DNA from: Bradyrhizobium sp. BTAi1
GTDB taxonomy: Bacteria; Pseudomonadota; Alphaproteobacteria; Rhizobiales; Xanthobacteraceae
NCBI RefSeq assembly: GCF_000015165.1
Contig: NC_009485.1
Coordinates: 6,405,501 to 6,469,500, forward strand
Length of the DNA: 64,000 nt
Reading direction: 5' to 3'
Position numbers and translations under genes: made by a program. The notes beneath the pieces were generated by a model, which worked only from the letters and a program-made list of their open reading frames with translations, searched no databases and was not told the origin of the DNA. Of the stretch, positions 18,070-27,152 are shown piece after piece (within the stretch, counting starts at the first letter, position 1; every line of letters begins with the position of its first letter).

Positions 18070-19317
18070 TCAGGCGCCCGCATCCAGTTCGACAAGGCGG
18101 CGGGCATAAAGCCGCTTGAGCGGCTCCAGCTGCGTCGAATCCCGCGCCGCGCGGTAGGCTGAACGGGCCTCCTCGCGCCGATCGAGTCGCCGCAACAGGT
18201 CCGCGCGCACGGCCGGCAACAGGTCGTACTGCCGCAAGCCGCCCCGAGCGGCGAGCGACTCGACCAGCGCGAGTGCCCGCGCGGGGCCGTCGACCATCGA
18301 GACTGCGGCCGCGTGATTGAGTTCGATCACCGGCGACGGCGCAATCCGCAGCAGGACCTCATAGAGGCCGACGATCTGGCGCCAATCCGTGTCGTGATAG
18401 CTCTGCGCCTGGGCGTGGAGCGCGGCGATCGCGGCCTGGACCGTATAAGGCTGCGGCCGTCCCCTGACACCAAGCGCCTGTTCGACAAGGTCAAGACCTT
18501 CGGCGATCTGCTCGCTGTTCCACAGCGACCGATCCTGCTCCTCCAGGAGGACGATGTCTCCGGACGCATCGGTCCGTCCGGCACGGCGCGCATCGTGGAG
18601 CAGCATCAAGGCCAGCAGGCCTTTGATGTCGGGCGCCTCCGGCATCAGGCCGAGAACGAGCCGGCCAAGCCGGATCGCCTCGCGCGCAAGATCATGGCGG
18701 ATCAGTTCCGGTCCGGAGGTCGCCAGGTAGCCTTCCGTGAACACCAGATAGATCACGGTCAGCACGCCGCGCAGACGCTCTTCCAGGGCGTGGCGTCCGG
18801 GCACCTCGTAGGGAATGCCGGCGAGGCGGATCTTCTGTTTGGCACGCAGCAGGCGCTGCGCCATCGCTTCCTCGCTGGCGAGGAAGGCACGTGCGACCTC
18901 GGCCGTGGTCAGTCCGCAGACCGTGCGCAACGTGAGCGCCACCTGCACCTCCGGCGCGAAGGACGGATGGCAACAGGTGAAGATCAGCCGCAGCATGTCG
19001 TCGTCGAGATCGTTTGGCGTGGCGGCCGCCTCGTCGCTGACGGCGTCGCGCTCGATTGCATGGACGATCTCGGCTTCCTTGGCGCGAAAGTTGCGCTGGC
19101 GCCGGATCCGATCGATCGCCTTGTTGCGCGCCACATTGACCAGCCACGCGCGCGGATTGGCAGGGGCCCCTGCCCCTCGCCAATTGAGCAGCGCCGCCGC
19201 GAACGCATCCTGCAACGCGTCCTCGGCCAGTTCGAAGTCACCGACCAGCCTGATCAAGGTCGCGAGCGCGCGGCCGGCCTCGTCGCGGAACACCTGGTCG
19301 ATCGCCTCAGGCGTCAT
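18070..19317 (-). CDS. ECF sigma factor, ECF42/SigJ-like with C-terminal helical domain
   Basis: About 415 residues. The N-terminal part (to about residue 75) holds sigma region 2 with LVGDFELAEDALQDAFAAALLNW and NPRAWLVNVARNKAIDRIRR; region 4 near residues 110-165 contains the LTLRTVCGLTTAEVARAFL helix-turn-helix. The remaining 250 residues form an alpha-helical, TPR-like extension typical of the ECF42 group. No anti-sigma gene is adjacent; instead a DGPF/YCII protein precedes it by 31 bp, the hallmark partner of this group. ATG 19317 is chosen; GTG 19326 three codons upstream is equally possible. The inducing signal is not evident. Confidence 0.9.
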   Translation of the reverse strand: MTPEAIDQVFRDEAGRALATLIRLVGDFELAEDALQDAFAAALLNWRGAGAPANPRAWLVNVARNKAIDRIRRQRNFRAKEAEIVHAIERDAVSDEAAATPNDLDDDMLRLIFTCCHPSFAPEVQVALTLRTVCGLTTAEVARAFLASEEAMAQRLLRAKQKIRLAGIPYEVPGRHALEERLRGVLTVIYLVFTEGYLATSGPELIRHDLAREAIRLGRLVLGLMPEAPDIKGLLALMLLHDARRAGRTDASGDIVLLEEQDRSLWNSEQIAEGLDLVEQALGVRGRPQPYTVQAAIAALHAQAQSYHDTDWRQIVGLYEVLLRIAPSPVIELNHAAAVSMVDGPARALALVESLAARGGLRQYDLLPAVRADLLRRLDRREEARSAYRAARDSTQLEPLKRLYARRLVELDAGA

Positions 19318-19348
19318 CGCTGACACTCGCGCCGGCCGCACGCTGGCA

Positions 19349-19702
19349 TCAATGATTGTACTGCCAGACCGGCCGGACCTCGATCGACCCCAGCCTGGCA
19401 CCCGGAATGCGGGCCGCGATCCCGATCGCCTCGTCCAGATTATTGGCTTCGATCATGTAGTAACCGCCGAGTTGCTCGCGGGTCTCGGCGAACGGCCCAT
19501 CCGTCGTCAGGATCTTGCCGTCGCGCACCCGCACCGTCGTCGATGTCGTCGTCGGCTGCAGCCGGTCGCCGCCCTTGTAGTTGCCGCTCGCGATGATCGA
19601 CTGCGTGAAGGTCTGATATTCCGCCAGCATCTTGCCCTCGGCCTCCTTCTCCATCTTCGCGTATTCGACCTCGTTCAAATAGATCATCAGCAGATATTGC
19701 AT
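19349..19702 (-). CDS. DGPF/YCII-related domain protein
   Basis: Small cytoplasmic protein of 117 residues starting MQYLLMIYLNE. It has the YCII-like fold pattern and the TTDGPFAETREQLGGYYMIEA segment (residues about 65-88) that gives the DGPF family its name. It immediately precedes an ECF42-type sigma factor gene, a conserved pairing in which the DGPF protein is thought to take part in the response, although its biochemistry is not established. A longer frame to ATG 19828 overlaps the rnpB promoter region and is not favoured. Confidence 0.9.
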   Translation of the reverse strand: MQYLLMIYLNEVEYAKMEKEAEGKMLAEYQTFTQSIIASGNYKGGDRLQPTTTSTTVRVRDGKILTTDGPFAETREQLGGYYMIEANNLDEAIGIAARIPGARLGSIEVRPVWQYNH

Positions 19703-19802
19703 CGACTTGCTCCCTTGTTCGGCTGGACTGCCGACATCCAGTCGAACGGCTCGGACACGGAACGACACCCCGAGGATAATATTTTTCCTGCGCGGCGATG
19801 GC

Positions 19803-19831
19803 TTGACGTACTGGCCGGGAAGCTCCATTCA
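19803..19831 (+). promoter_or_regulatory. Putative rnpB promoter
   Basis: A TTGACG box at 19803-19808 is followed, after 17 bases, by CATTCA at 19826-19831, ten bases before the predicted 5' end of the RNase P RNA. The -35 match is strong and the -10 match is weak, as is common in alphaproteobacteria. Confidence 0.45.
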
Positions 19832-19840
19832 GGCCGCGTC

Positions 19841-20260
19841 AGTCGGCCGGACGGCCGCTCCGGCAGGTGCCGAAAGGCCGCCGGGGAGGAAAGTCCGGGC
19901 TCCATCGACATGCGGTGCCGGATAACGTCCGGCGGGGGCGACCCCAGGGACAGTGCCACAGAGAACGAACCGCTTCCTCCCGAAAGGGAGGCGAGTAAGG
20001 GTGAAAAGGTGCGGTAAGAGCGCACCGCGGGGCCGGCAACGGAACCGGCATGGTAAACCCCACCGGGAGCAAAACCGAATAGGGACGGCCACGCGGAGAC
20101 AATCGCCTTTGGCGATGACGTCCGCGGGAGCGATGTCAGGCTCGCCGTCCGGGTAGGTTGCCCGAGGTCTCGCGCAAGCGCGATCCCAGAGGAATGGCCG
20201 TCACGTATCGTCATGCGCAAGCATCACGGTGCCCTACAGAACCCGGCTTACAGGCCGGCT
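19841..20260 (+). ncRNA. rnpB: RNase P RNA component (M1 RNA)
   Basis: Catalytic RNA of RNase P, which matures tRNA 5' ends. The conserved core is plain to read: GAGGAAAGTCCGGGCTCC at about 19887-19904, the CAGGGACAGTGCCACAGA segment near 19945, GGTAAACCCCACCGGGAGCAA near 20051, and the 3' universal ACAGAACCCGGCTTACAGG at 20236-20253. The ends are set by helix P1: AGTCGGCC at 19841-19848 pairs with GGCCGGCT at 20253-20260 with one G-U pair. The length of about 420 is normal for the group. Several open frames across it on both strands are not genes. Confidence 0.96.
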
Positions 20261-20270
20261 GATATGTTCA

Positions 20271-20304
20271 TGAGGGGCTCGGCGCACCAGCGCCGGGCCC
20301 CTCA
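20271..20304. terminator. GC-rich hairpin between rnpB and the ABC exporter gene
   Basis: TGAGGGGCTCGGCGC at 20271-20285 pairs with the complementary arm at 20290-20304 around an ACCA loop, 15 pairs including one G-T wobble. It lies 10 bases past the rnpB 3' end and 10 bases past the stop of the opposing ABC exporter gene, so it can serve as a two-way terminator. It lacks a long T run. Confidence 0.75.
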
Positions 20305-20313
20305 CCATTTCCG

Positions 20314-22131
20314 CTAACCCGCAGCCGAGAGCTGGCCGAATTCGGTGGCCTGGCGCTCGAACAGGCTGCGATAGAGTCCGCCAGGCTTGCCGACGAGCGT
20401 GGCATGATTGCCCTGCTCGACGATGCGGCCGCGGTCGAACACCAGGATGCGGTCGAGGCTGCGCACCGTCGCCAGACGATGCGCGATCACGATCGCGGTC
20501 CTGCCTTTCATCAGCCGTTCCATCGCCTCCTGGATCAGCGCCTCGGACTCCGAATCGAGGCTCGAGGTCGCCTCGTCCAGGATCAGCACCCGCGCATCGG
20601 CCAGGAACGCCCGCGCCAGCGCCACCCGCTGCCGCTCGCCGCCCGACAGCTTGACACCGCGCTCGCCGACCAGCGTGCCATAGCCCTTCGGCAGGCGCAT
20701 GATGAACTCATGCGCGTTCGCAAGCCGCGCCGCCTGTTCGATCTCGGCCAGGCTGGCGCCGGGCCGGCCATAAGCGATGTTCTCGGCCAGCGAGCGGTGG
20801 AACAGGATCGGCTCCTGCTGCACGATCGCAATCTGGCTGCGCAGCGAATCCTGCTTGGCATGGGCGATGTCCTGCCCGTCGATCAGGATCCGGCCGCCGC
20901 TGACGTCGTACAGCCGCTGCACCAGCTTGACGAAGGTCGTCTTGCCGGAGCCGGAGCGCCCGACGAGGCCAATCCGCTCGCCCGGCCGGATGTCCACCGA
21001 CAGCCGGTCGTAAAGCGCGATACGATGGCCGCCATAGTGGAACGTCACCGCGTCGAACACGATGTGCCCGCCGGTCACCGCGATCGGCTTGGCATCCGCG
21101 GCATCGACGATGCCGATCGGCTCGCCATGGATGGCCACCAGCTCGTCCATGTCGTTGACCGCGCGCTGCAGGTTGTTGATGTGCATGCCGACGTCACGCA
21201 AGTAAGCATGGATGACGTAGTAGCTCGTCAGCACATAGGTGACGTCGCCGGGCGACGCCTTGCCCGCCATCCACAGCAGCACGGCGCCGCCGATCACCGC
21301 GGAGCGCAGGCACAACAGCACGCCGAGCTGCACGGCCGCCGTCGTGTTGTAGCGCAGCCAGGTGCGGTTGACGCGCCGCCGCCAGCGGCTGACGACGCGC
21401 ATCAGCCGGCCGTCTTCCCGCGCCTCGGCGCCGAACGACTTGACCACGGCGTTGCAGCTCAGTGCGTCCGCCAGGGTGCCGCCGACCTTGGTGTCCCAGG
21501 CATTGGAAATGCGCGCGGCCGGCGCGATGTAGCGGGTCGAGAACGCGACCGTCATCGCCACATAGACCACCGCGCCCAGCGCAATGACCCCGCCCAGCGC
21601 CCCCCAATGCAGGCCGAGCAGCACCATCGAGCCCAGCAGCACCGACAGGGACGGCAGCAATGCCAGCAGGATGGTGTCGTTGTAGAGGTCGAGCGCCCAC
21701 ATGCCCCTGGTGATCTTGCGCACCGTGGAGCCGGCGAAGCTGTTGGCGTGCCAGTCGGTCGAGAAGCGCTGCACGCGCACGAAGGCGTCGCGCGCCACGT
21801 CCGACATGATGCGCAATGTGAACGGCACGATCAGCTGCAGCCCGGACAGCCGCAGCACGATCGAGGCGAAGCCGAGCGCGACGATGGCGCCGAACGAGAC
21901 CAGCGCACTGTGCCGCGCGTCGGCATTGCCTGGACCCAGGGTCAGCGCATCGACCAACTGGCCCGAGAACAGCGGCATGAACAGGTCGGCGGCGGTGGCG
22001 CCGAGCAGCGCCACGGCGATGCCCAAGGTCATGCGCGGCTGCTGCAGCCAATGGCGGGTCACGAACGGGATCACGACGCGGATCGCGGCGGGGCGCTTGT
22101 CGGCCTTCAGGCCGGAGACTTGGATGGTCAT
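20314..22131 (-). CDS. ABC exporter, fused membrane and ATPase domains
   Basis: Type IV ABC half-transporter expected to dimerise and export a hydrophobic compound. The 605-residue product has a six-helix membrane domain (about residues 20-325) and a nucleotide-binding domain with Walker A GRSGSGKTT near 393, signature LSGGERQR near 495, Walker B VLILDEATSSLD near 515 and the switch histidine in IAHRL near 549. All catalytic motifs are intact. The substrate cannot be told from sequence; the drug-efflux genes upstream on the same strand are separated by 328 bp, so cotranscription is uncertain. Confidence 0.9.
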   Translation of the reverse strand: MTIQVSGLKADKRPAAIRVVIPFVTRHWLQQPRMTLGIAVALLGATAADLFMPLFSGQLVDALTLGPGNADARHSALVSFGAIVALGFASIVLRLSGLQLIVPFTLRIMSDVARDAFVRVQRFSTDWHANSFAGSTVRKITRGMWALDLYNDTILLALLPSLSVLLGSMVLLGLHWGALGGVIALGAVVYVAMTVAFSTRYIAPAARISNAWDTKVGGTLADALSCNAVVKSFGAEAREDGRLMRVVSRWRRRVNRTWLRYNTTAAVQLGVLLCLRSAVIGGAVLLWMAGKASPGDVTYVLTSYYVIHAYLRDVGMHINNLQRAVNDMDELVAIHGEPIGIVDAADAKPIAVTGGHIVFDAVTFHYGGHRIALYDRLSVDIRPGERIGLVGRSGSGKTTFVKLVQRLYDVSGGRILIDGQDIAHAKQDSLRSQIAIVQQEPILFHRSLAENIAYGRPGASLAEIEQAARLANAHEFIMRLPKGYGTLVGERGVKLSGGERQRVALARAFLADARVLILDEATSSLDSESEALIQEAMERLMKGRTAIVIAHRLATVRSLDRILVFDRGRIVEQGNHATLVGKPGGLYRSLFERQATEFGQLSAAG

Positions 22132-22459
22132 GGCTTCATCCGGCCGCGCCCGCAGCGCCAGCCGGCTCCAAATGAAGCAGACGCGGCAACGCGCGCGGTC
22201 TGCGAATGATGAATCAGGTTGAGAGAAGGACGGCGGCGCTCAAATCGAGCGGCGGAACATCAGCACGGGCATCGAACGCGCTGGCATCGTCAGCACAGAC
22301 GTTGTGAGCACAGGCGTCGAAAGCGCGAGCATCGACCGGGTGCATGCGATCTGCAGATGCGATGTTGTCATGCAAATCTCCCCGGTTCGAGCGACAATTC
22401 TTATTTCTTACCACCGACGGTATGATTTGGCAACCCGCGCGCAGCGCGCGAGCGCGAGG
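22132..22459. other. Intergenic region with a short imperfect tandem repeat
   Basis: These 328 bases lie between the emrB-like stop and the ABC exporter start, both on the minus strand. I see no supported gene. Two 28-base units with about five mismatches occur near 22262-22333, starting AGCACGGGCATCGAACGC and AGCACAGGCGTCGAAAGC. A 66-residue open frame on the minus strand (22214-22414) spans them; its FDA-containing pseudo-repeat simply reflects the DNA repeat. Confidence 0.5.
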
Positions 22460-24049
22460 TCAGTGCGCGTCGCCGCCTGCGGCCATCGGCGAGCTCGGCT
22501 TGTTGAGCAGCAGCACCATGAAGCTGAGCGCGATATAGAAGCAGGTCAGCATGAAGAAGGCGTCGCCATAGCCCATCACCACGGCCTGGCGATGCACGAT
22601 CTGCGACAGCTGCTTCATGGCCATCAGCGCCGAGTCGCCCATGCCCTGCAGCTTCTGCTGCAGCATGTTCAGCGTCTCGACGGCGGTCGCATTGCCCCAG
22701 TTCACCCGCTCATGCAGGCGGGAAATATGCAGATCGGTACGGTCGTTCAGCACCTGGTTGATCACGGCGAGGCCGACGGCGCCGCCGAGATTGCGCATCA
22801 GGTTGAACAGGCCGGAAGCGTTTTTGACGCGATCGGGCGCAAGCGTACCAAGTGCAATGTTGTTGGTCGGCACCATCGCGCACATCATGCCGACGCCGCG
22901 CAGCACCTGCGGCAGAAACAGCTCCCAGAAATCATAGTCACGGGTGATCCCGGTCATCTGATAGGAGCCGATCGCGAAAATGATCAGGCCGAACGCGATG
23001 ATCAGCCGCATGTCGATCTTCACCATCAGACGGCCGACCACTGGCGCCATCAGGAACATGGTGACGCCGGAGACGAACATGGTCTCGCCGATCATCAGCG
23101 CGCTGTAGCCGCGCACCTCGGCGAGATAGCGCGGATAGATGTAGGTCAGGCCGTAGAGGCCGATGCCGACGCAGAACTGCAACAGGCAGCCGACCGCGAA
23201 ATTGCGGTCGGTGAACGCGCCGAGATCGACGATCGGCTCATCCACCGTCAGCACGCGCCAGAAGAAGCACACCGCCGACACCGCACAGACCACGGCGAAG
23301 ACCGCCACCGAGGTCTCCTGCAGCCATTCATGTTGCGGCCCCTCCTCCAGCACATATTCCAGTGAACCGAGGAAGCCGGCCATGAACAGCAGGCCCCACC
23401 AGTCGAAGCGTTCGAGCAGCTCGAAATGCGGCTCGTCGAAATCGACCAGTGCCAGCACGCCGATCGTGATCATGACGCCCGGCGGGATATTGATGAAGAA
23501 CAGCCAGTGCCACGACATCGCATCGGTGATGTAGCCGCCGACGGTCGGGCCGATGGTCGGCGCGAGCGTCGCGACCAGGCCGATGATCGGACCGACGATG
23601 TGGAACTTGGAGCGCGGAAACACCGTGTAGGCCGAGGCGAACACGGTCGGGATCATGCCGGCGCCGAGAAAGCCCTGGATCGCGCGCCACAGGATCATCT
23701 GCTCGATCGACGAGGCGAAGCCGCACAGGAAGCTGGAGATGGTGAAGCCGGCGGCCGAGATCGCAAACAACAGCCGCGTGCCGAGCGCGCGCGACAGGAA
23801 GCCCGACAACGGAATCGCGATCACCTCGGCGATCAGATAAGCGGTCTGGACCCAGGACACTTCGCTCGAGCTCGCCGACAATCCGGCCTGGATCTCGCTG
23901 AGCGAGGCCGACACGATCTGGATGTCCAGGATCGACATGAACATGCCGAACACCATGATCAGGAACGCAATCAGCCGCCGCGGCGCGATGCGGTCCGACG
24001 CAGCCGCCGGCGCGCTCATGGTGGGATCGGCTGTCGTTGCGGTGGCCAT
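22460..24049 (-). CDS. DHA2-family MFS drug efflux permease (EmrB-like)
   Basis: Inner-membrane proton antiporter with about 14 transmembrane helices in 529 residues. The N-terminal half has the family pattern LDIQIVSASLSEIQAGL, VSWVQTAYLIAEVIAIPLSGFLSRALGTR (motif A region) and LGAGMIPTVFA; GYITDAMSWHWLFFINIPPG near 190 is the typical EmrB motif. It follows an EmrA-type adaptor on the same strand after a 204-bp gap holding a repeat. Together with an outer-membrane channel the pair should form a tripartite pump. Control is expected through the divergent TetR gene. Confidence 0.93.
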   Translation of the reverse strand: MATATTADPTMSAPAAASDRIAPRRLIAFLIMVFGMFMSILDIQIVSASLSEIQAGLSASSSEVSWVQTAYLIAEVIAIPLSGFLSRALGTRLLFAISAAGFTISSFLCGFASSIEQMILWRAIQGFLGAGMIPTVFASAYTVFPRSKFHIVGPIIGLVATLAPTIGPTVGGYITDAMSWHWLFFINIPPGVMITIGVLALVDFDEPHFELLERFDWWGLLFMAGFLGSLEYVLEEGPQHEWLQETSVAVFAVVCAVSAVCFFWRVLTVDEPIVDLGAFTDRNFAVGCLLQFCVGIGLYGLTYIYPRYLAEVRGYSALMIGETMFVSGVTMFLMAPVVGRLMVKIDMRLIIAFGLIIFAIGSYQMTGITRDYDFWELFLPQVLRGVGMMCAMVPTNNIALGTLAPDRVKNASGLFNLMRNLGGAVGLAVINQVLNDRTDLHISRLHERVNWGNATAVETLNMLQQKLQGMGDSALMAMKQLSQIVHRQAVVMGYGDAFFMLTCFYIALSFMVLLLNKPSSPMAAGGDAH

Positions 24050-24086
24050 GGCTGTGTTCGATCCTGCTAACCCCAGCGGCAGTCTG

Positions 24087-24207
24087 CTCCCTCTCCCATG
24101 GGGAGAGGGCTGGGGTGAGGGGGTACGGTGTCAAGATAGGAGAGAGTCCCCTCACCCGGATTGCATCTTCGATGCAATCCGACCTCTCCCCGGTGGGGAG
24201 AGGTGAA
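24087..24207. repeat. Composite palindromic intergenic repeat
   Basis: Two related palindromes form a larger structure. CCCTCTCCC-ATG-GGGAGAGGG lies at the left and CCTCTCCCC-GGT-GGGGAGAGG at the right; GGGGTGAGGGG in between can pair with CCCCTCACCC, and a GGATTGCATC / GATGCAATCC hairpin lies inside. It sits in the emrA-emrB gap. The composition resembles REP/BIME-like elements common between genes in Bradyrhizobium. Confidence 0.75.
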
Positions 24208-24253
24208 CTCAGCTCGGGGCAGGATTACCAATCTCATCGTCAGATCGATCGAA

Positions 24254-25624
24254 CTACTTCCCCTGCACCGTCGCCGGCGCGTCGAGGTCGGCGTCGGTGT
24301 CGGCATCCTTGGCGCCGTCGGTCGTGTCGACGGTGACGTAGACCGACATGCCGGCGCGCAGCAGGTTCTGCCGCGCCACCTCCTTCGGCACACGGATGCG
24401 CACCGGCAACCGCTGCACGATCTTGGTGAAGTTGCCGGTCGCGTTGTCCGGCGGCAGCAGGGTAAACACCGAGCCCGCGGCCGGCGAGATGCTGTCGACA
24501 ACGCCCTTGAAGCCGCGAGCGCCATAGGCGTCGACCTTGATCGTCACCGGCTGGCCCGGACGGATCCGCTTGAGCTGGGTTTCTTTGAAATTGGCATCGA
24601 TGAAGACGTCGTCGAGCGGCACCACGTTGCCGAGCCGCTGGCCCACCGCGACGAAGTCGCCGGTGTTGACGAGGCGGTTGGAAAACGTGCCGTCGACCGG
24701 TGCACGCACGGTGGCAAATTCGAGGTCGCGCTCGGCCTTGGCCAGCGACGTCTTCAGCTCGGCAAGCTGCGCCTGGGCCTCGACCTGCTGCGCCTTGGTC
24801 ACCTCGACATTGTCGCGCGCGGCGTCGAACGCGGCGCGCGCGGCGCGGACTGCGGCCATGCCCTGGTCGCGCGCGGCTTCCGACTGTTCGAACGTCGCAT
24901 GCGAGGCAAAACCCTTGCTGCTCAGCGCCTGCTGGCGCTCATAGTCGAGACCGGCGCGCTTCATTGCGGCTTCGGACGAGGTCAGATTGGCCTGCGCCTG
25001 CTCGACGGCGCTCTGCTGCGCGGCGACCTGCCGGCCGATGCGCGCGATCGTCGCCTCCTGGGTCGCGATCTTGCTGCGCGCTGCGTCGACCGCGATCTTG
25101 TAGTCGCCGTCATCGATGCGGAAGATCACGTCGCCCTTGCGGACCACCGAATTGTCGCGCGGCACGATCTCCTGGATATGACCGGACACGCGGGCGCCAA
25201 GCATCGTGTTGTTGGCGCGGACATAGGAATCATCGGTCGAGACCATGAAGCGGCCGACAATGAAATAATGCGTGGCATAGCCGGCGGCGGCGAGCGCCAA
25301 CAGCAGGCCGACGCCTGTGAGCACGCGCTTGCGCTTGCCGGATTTCGGCGCTGCGGTGCTGGCCGGCGGCTTCTGCCCGGCGGGCGCCCCGGCCGGCGCG
25401 GCCGGCGGCCGTTCGAGCGGCGCCTCGGCGACGGAGTCGGCCTTGATATCAGCCTCCTTGGTACCGGCCTCGCCAGCCTTGACGTCATTTGTCCGCGTTT
25501 CAGCAGCCTTGTGCTGCGCCGGCTCGCTGGCCTGGGGACGGGCTGTGGCAGGCTGTCCCTGGTCCGGCGCTTCCTCAGCATCCGGACGGCGTGCCCGCAC
25601 CGCCTGTTCTCTCGCAGCAGCCAT
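24254..25624 (-). CDS. HlyD-family membrane fusion protein (EmrA-like)
   Basis: Periplasmic adaptor linking an EmrB-type permease to an outer-membrane channel. From ATG 25624 the product has 456 residues: a proline- and alanine-rich cytoplasmic segment (to about 95), one membrane helix (about 100-122), a biotinyl-lipoyl-like half motif in VSGHIQEIVPRDNSVVRKGDVIFRID, a long alpha-helical hairpin (about 170-290), then RAPVDGTFSNRLVNTGDFVAVGQRL and a beta-barrel domain. The frame extends upstream to 25699, but that start lies within the operator region, so the internal ATG is preferred. It is the first gene after the TetR-type operators. Confidence 0.92.
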   Translation of the reverse strand: MAAAREQAVRARRPDAEEAPDQGQPATARPQASEPAQHKAAETRTNDVKAGEAGTKEADIKADSVAEAPLERPPAAPAGAPAGQKPPASTAAPKSGKRKRVLTGVGLLLALAAAGYATHYFIVGRFMVSTDDSYVRANNTMLGARVSGHIQEIVPRDNSVVRKGDVIFRIDDGDYKIAVDAARSKIATQEATIARIGRQVAAQQSAVEQAQANLTSSEAAMKRAGLDYERQQALSSKGFASHATFEQSEAARDQGMAAVRAARAAFDAARDNVEVTKAQQVEAQAQLAELKTSLAKAERDLEFATVRAPVDGTFSNRLVNTGDFVAVGQRLGNVVPLDDVFIDANFKETQLKRIRPGQPVTIKVDAYGARGFKGVVDSISPAAGSVFTLLPPDNATGNFTKIVQRLPVRIRVPKEVARQNLLRAGMSVYVTVDTTDGAKDADTDADLDAPATVQGK

Positions 25625-25673
25625 CAGCGACTCCCACCCGTCACAGCGGAGCCAATCGGCCCCATAGAATTCC

Positions 25674-25726
25674 GACCGAACCGTTCGGTCATTCGACATC
25701 TATCATTGACCGAACCGTTCGGTCAA
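25674..25726. promoter_or_regulatory. Twin palindromic operators between emrA and tetR
   Basis: The perfect 17-base palindrome GACCGAACCGTTCGGTC occurs twice, at 25674-25690 and 25708-25724; the second copy is extended to 21 bases by flanking TT/AA. The centres are 34 bases apart, about three helical turns, so two repressor dimers could sit on the same face of the DNA. The position between divergent emrA and tetR starts is that expected for TetR autoregulation and efflux repression. Confidence 0.85.
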
Positions 25727-25811
25727 TTTATATCTTCGCGACCGCAACATATCCGCTCAGCCCCTTTTGTGAGGTTGCCGAACTCGGATTCTTCGGGAAC
25801 AGCCTAAACCA

Positions 25812-26444
25812 ATGATTGAGGTCGATCAGAATACCACCCATGCGCCACAGGACGAGGACACGTCGAAACGGCGGCAGATCCTGGATGGGGCGCGCGAGGT
25901 CTTCATGGAGCTGGGCTTCGATGGCGCCAGCATGGGTGAGATCGCCCGCGCGGCGGGTGTCTCCAAGGGCACCCTGTATGTCTACTTCACCGACAAGACC
26001 GCCTTGTTCGAAGCGATCGTCGAAGAAGAGACGCGCACCGCTGTGCTGTTCAGATTCGATCCCGATCGCGATATAGCGACCAATCTGACCGGCTTCGGCG
26101 AAGCCTATATCGCGCTGGTGTGCCGGCCGGGCGGCGGATCCGCGATCCGCACCGTGATGGCGATCGCCGAGCGCATGCCGGATGTCGGACGCCGCTACTA
26201 TGACCGCGTGCTCGAAGGCACCATCAATTGCCTGACCACCTATTTGCGCGGCCGGGTCGAGGCAGGGCAACTGGCCATCGACGATTGCCAGCTCGCGGCA
26301 TCGCAATTCCACCTGATGTGCCAGGCGACCTTGTTCCTGCCCTTCATCTTCCAGGCCGAGCCGGCCCCCTCGCCCGAACGCATCAGCAAGGTGGTGGCGA
26401 GCGCGGTTCGGATGTTCCTCGCCAATTATGGCGTCAAAGGCTGA
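25812..26444 (+). CDS. TetR-family transcriptional repressor
   Basis: 210 residues. The N-terminal DNA-binding domain (about residues 18-65) contains RRQILDGAREVFMELGFDGASMGEIARAAGVSKGTLYVYFTDKTALF, the classic TetR helix-turn-helix. The C-terminal ligand-binding domain is helical and resembles the AefR-like group. It is transcribed away from the EmrAB-type genes, with two palindromic operators in the 187-bp gap, so it most likely represses both units and is released by a pump substrate. The ligand is unknown. Confidence 0.93.
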   Translation: MIEVDQNTTHAPQDEDTSKRRQILDGAREVFMELGFDGASMGEIARAAGVSKGTLYVYFTDKTALFEAIVEEETRTAVLFRFDPDRDIATNLTGFGEAYIALVCRPGGGSAIRTVMAIAERMPDVGRRYYDRVLEGTINCLTTYLRGRVEAGQLAIDDCQLAASQFHLMCQATLFLPFIFQAEPAPSPERISKVVASAVRMFLANYGVKG

Positions 26445-26533
26445 CGGCGCGGCGCGTGAACACCTGAATGGGGCAATGACATCGCTCGCGTCGGACATGC
26501 ACTTTCCTTCTCGCGACGGTTGACGTCCGAGCT

Positions 26534-27010
26534 TTGCGATCGGATCACCCTCTGATCATCCGGAGGGTGCAGGGAAGGCCGGGCGCTGACCGCGCCCGTG
26601 GCCCGCCTGCGGACAAAAAATGCAGGCGGCAGGTACCACAGGTCCGGCCGAGATCACCCGGCCTCCCCGCGCGATGGGCTTACGATTTATACGCAGTCTC
26701 CCCGGTGTCCGGGCTTTTAGCCACCGTCGCCCGCGGCAGATGCCGAGCACCTGCCCGCGAACTTGACGCCAGCATCGGGACGTCAGGACCCTGCGACTTC
26801 ACCGTCCTGCCGATCACGTTCGTCCGCGCGCGATTGCAGCGCGCTGCGCGCCGACAGGCCACCGCTTCCCGCCCCCAACGCTCGTGACGACCGCGAAACG
26901 TCCCTCTTCGATCGAGGCGGGATGGCGTTAGACAACCATCAATTTCTGAAAATTGGAAGTCGAATATTTTGGCGCGAAGGACTGGACAGGGCAAATCAGC
27001 TTGGTCGGAC
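26534..27010. repeat. Degenerate conserved intergenic block
   Basis: This block contains short motifs such as GCAGTCTCCCCGGTGTCCGGGC, GACGCCAGCATCGGGACGTCAGG and CAATTTCTGAAAATTGGAAGTCGAATATTTTGG split across its length. From memory, near-identical stretches recur in Bradyrhizobium and neighbours and are often mis-called as arginine-rich hypothetical proteins; this recall was not checked. The local AT content rises at 26930-26980, unlike adjoining genes. It may be a decayed mobile or non-coding element. Confidence 0.4.
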
Positions 27011-27068
27011 AAGCGAAATCAGTTTCTGCGCGCAGCGGGTTTCTATGGTGCGCAGGCACGGCCCCAGC

Positions 27069-27152
27069 CGTCATCGCGAGCGAAGCGACGCGATCCAGGG
27101 GCGGAGCGAAAGCTCTGGATTGCTTCGTCGCTCCGCTCCTCGCAATGACGGA
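27069..27152. repeat. Palindromic dispersed repeat, GTCATCGCGAGCGAAGCGA type
   Basis: The left arm begins CGTCATCGCGAGCGAAGCGA and the right arm ends CGCTCCTCGCAATGACGG, with ATCCAG and CTGGAT facing each other, so the whole element can fold into one imperfect hairpin of about 84 bases. A single arm is also found next to ftsW at 6587-6606. Confidence 0.75.

Noticed and set aside
19687..20220. Minus-strand frames across 19687-20220
   Set aside because: They sit on the RNase P RNA gene, which fully explains the conservation and composition there.
26680..27012. Minus-strand frame of 110 codons in the repeat island
   Set aside because: Arginine-rich, overlapping frames exist on both strands, and the segment looks like a dispersed non-coding block.
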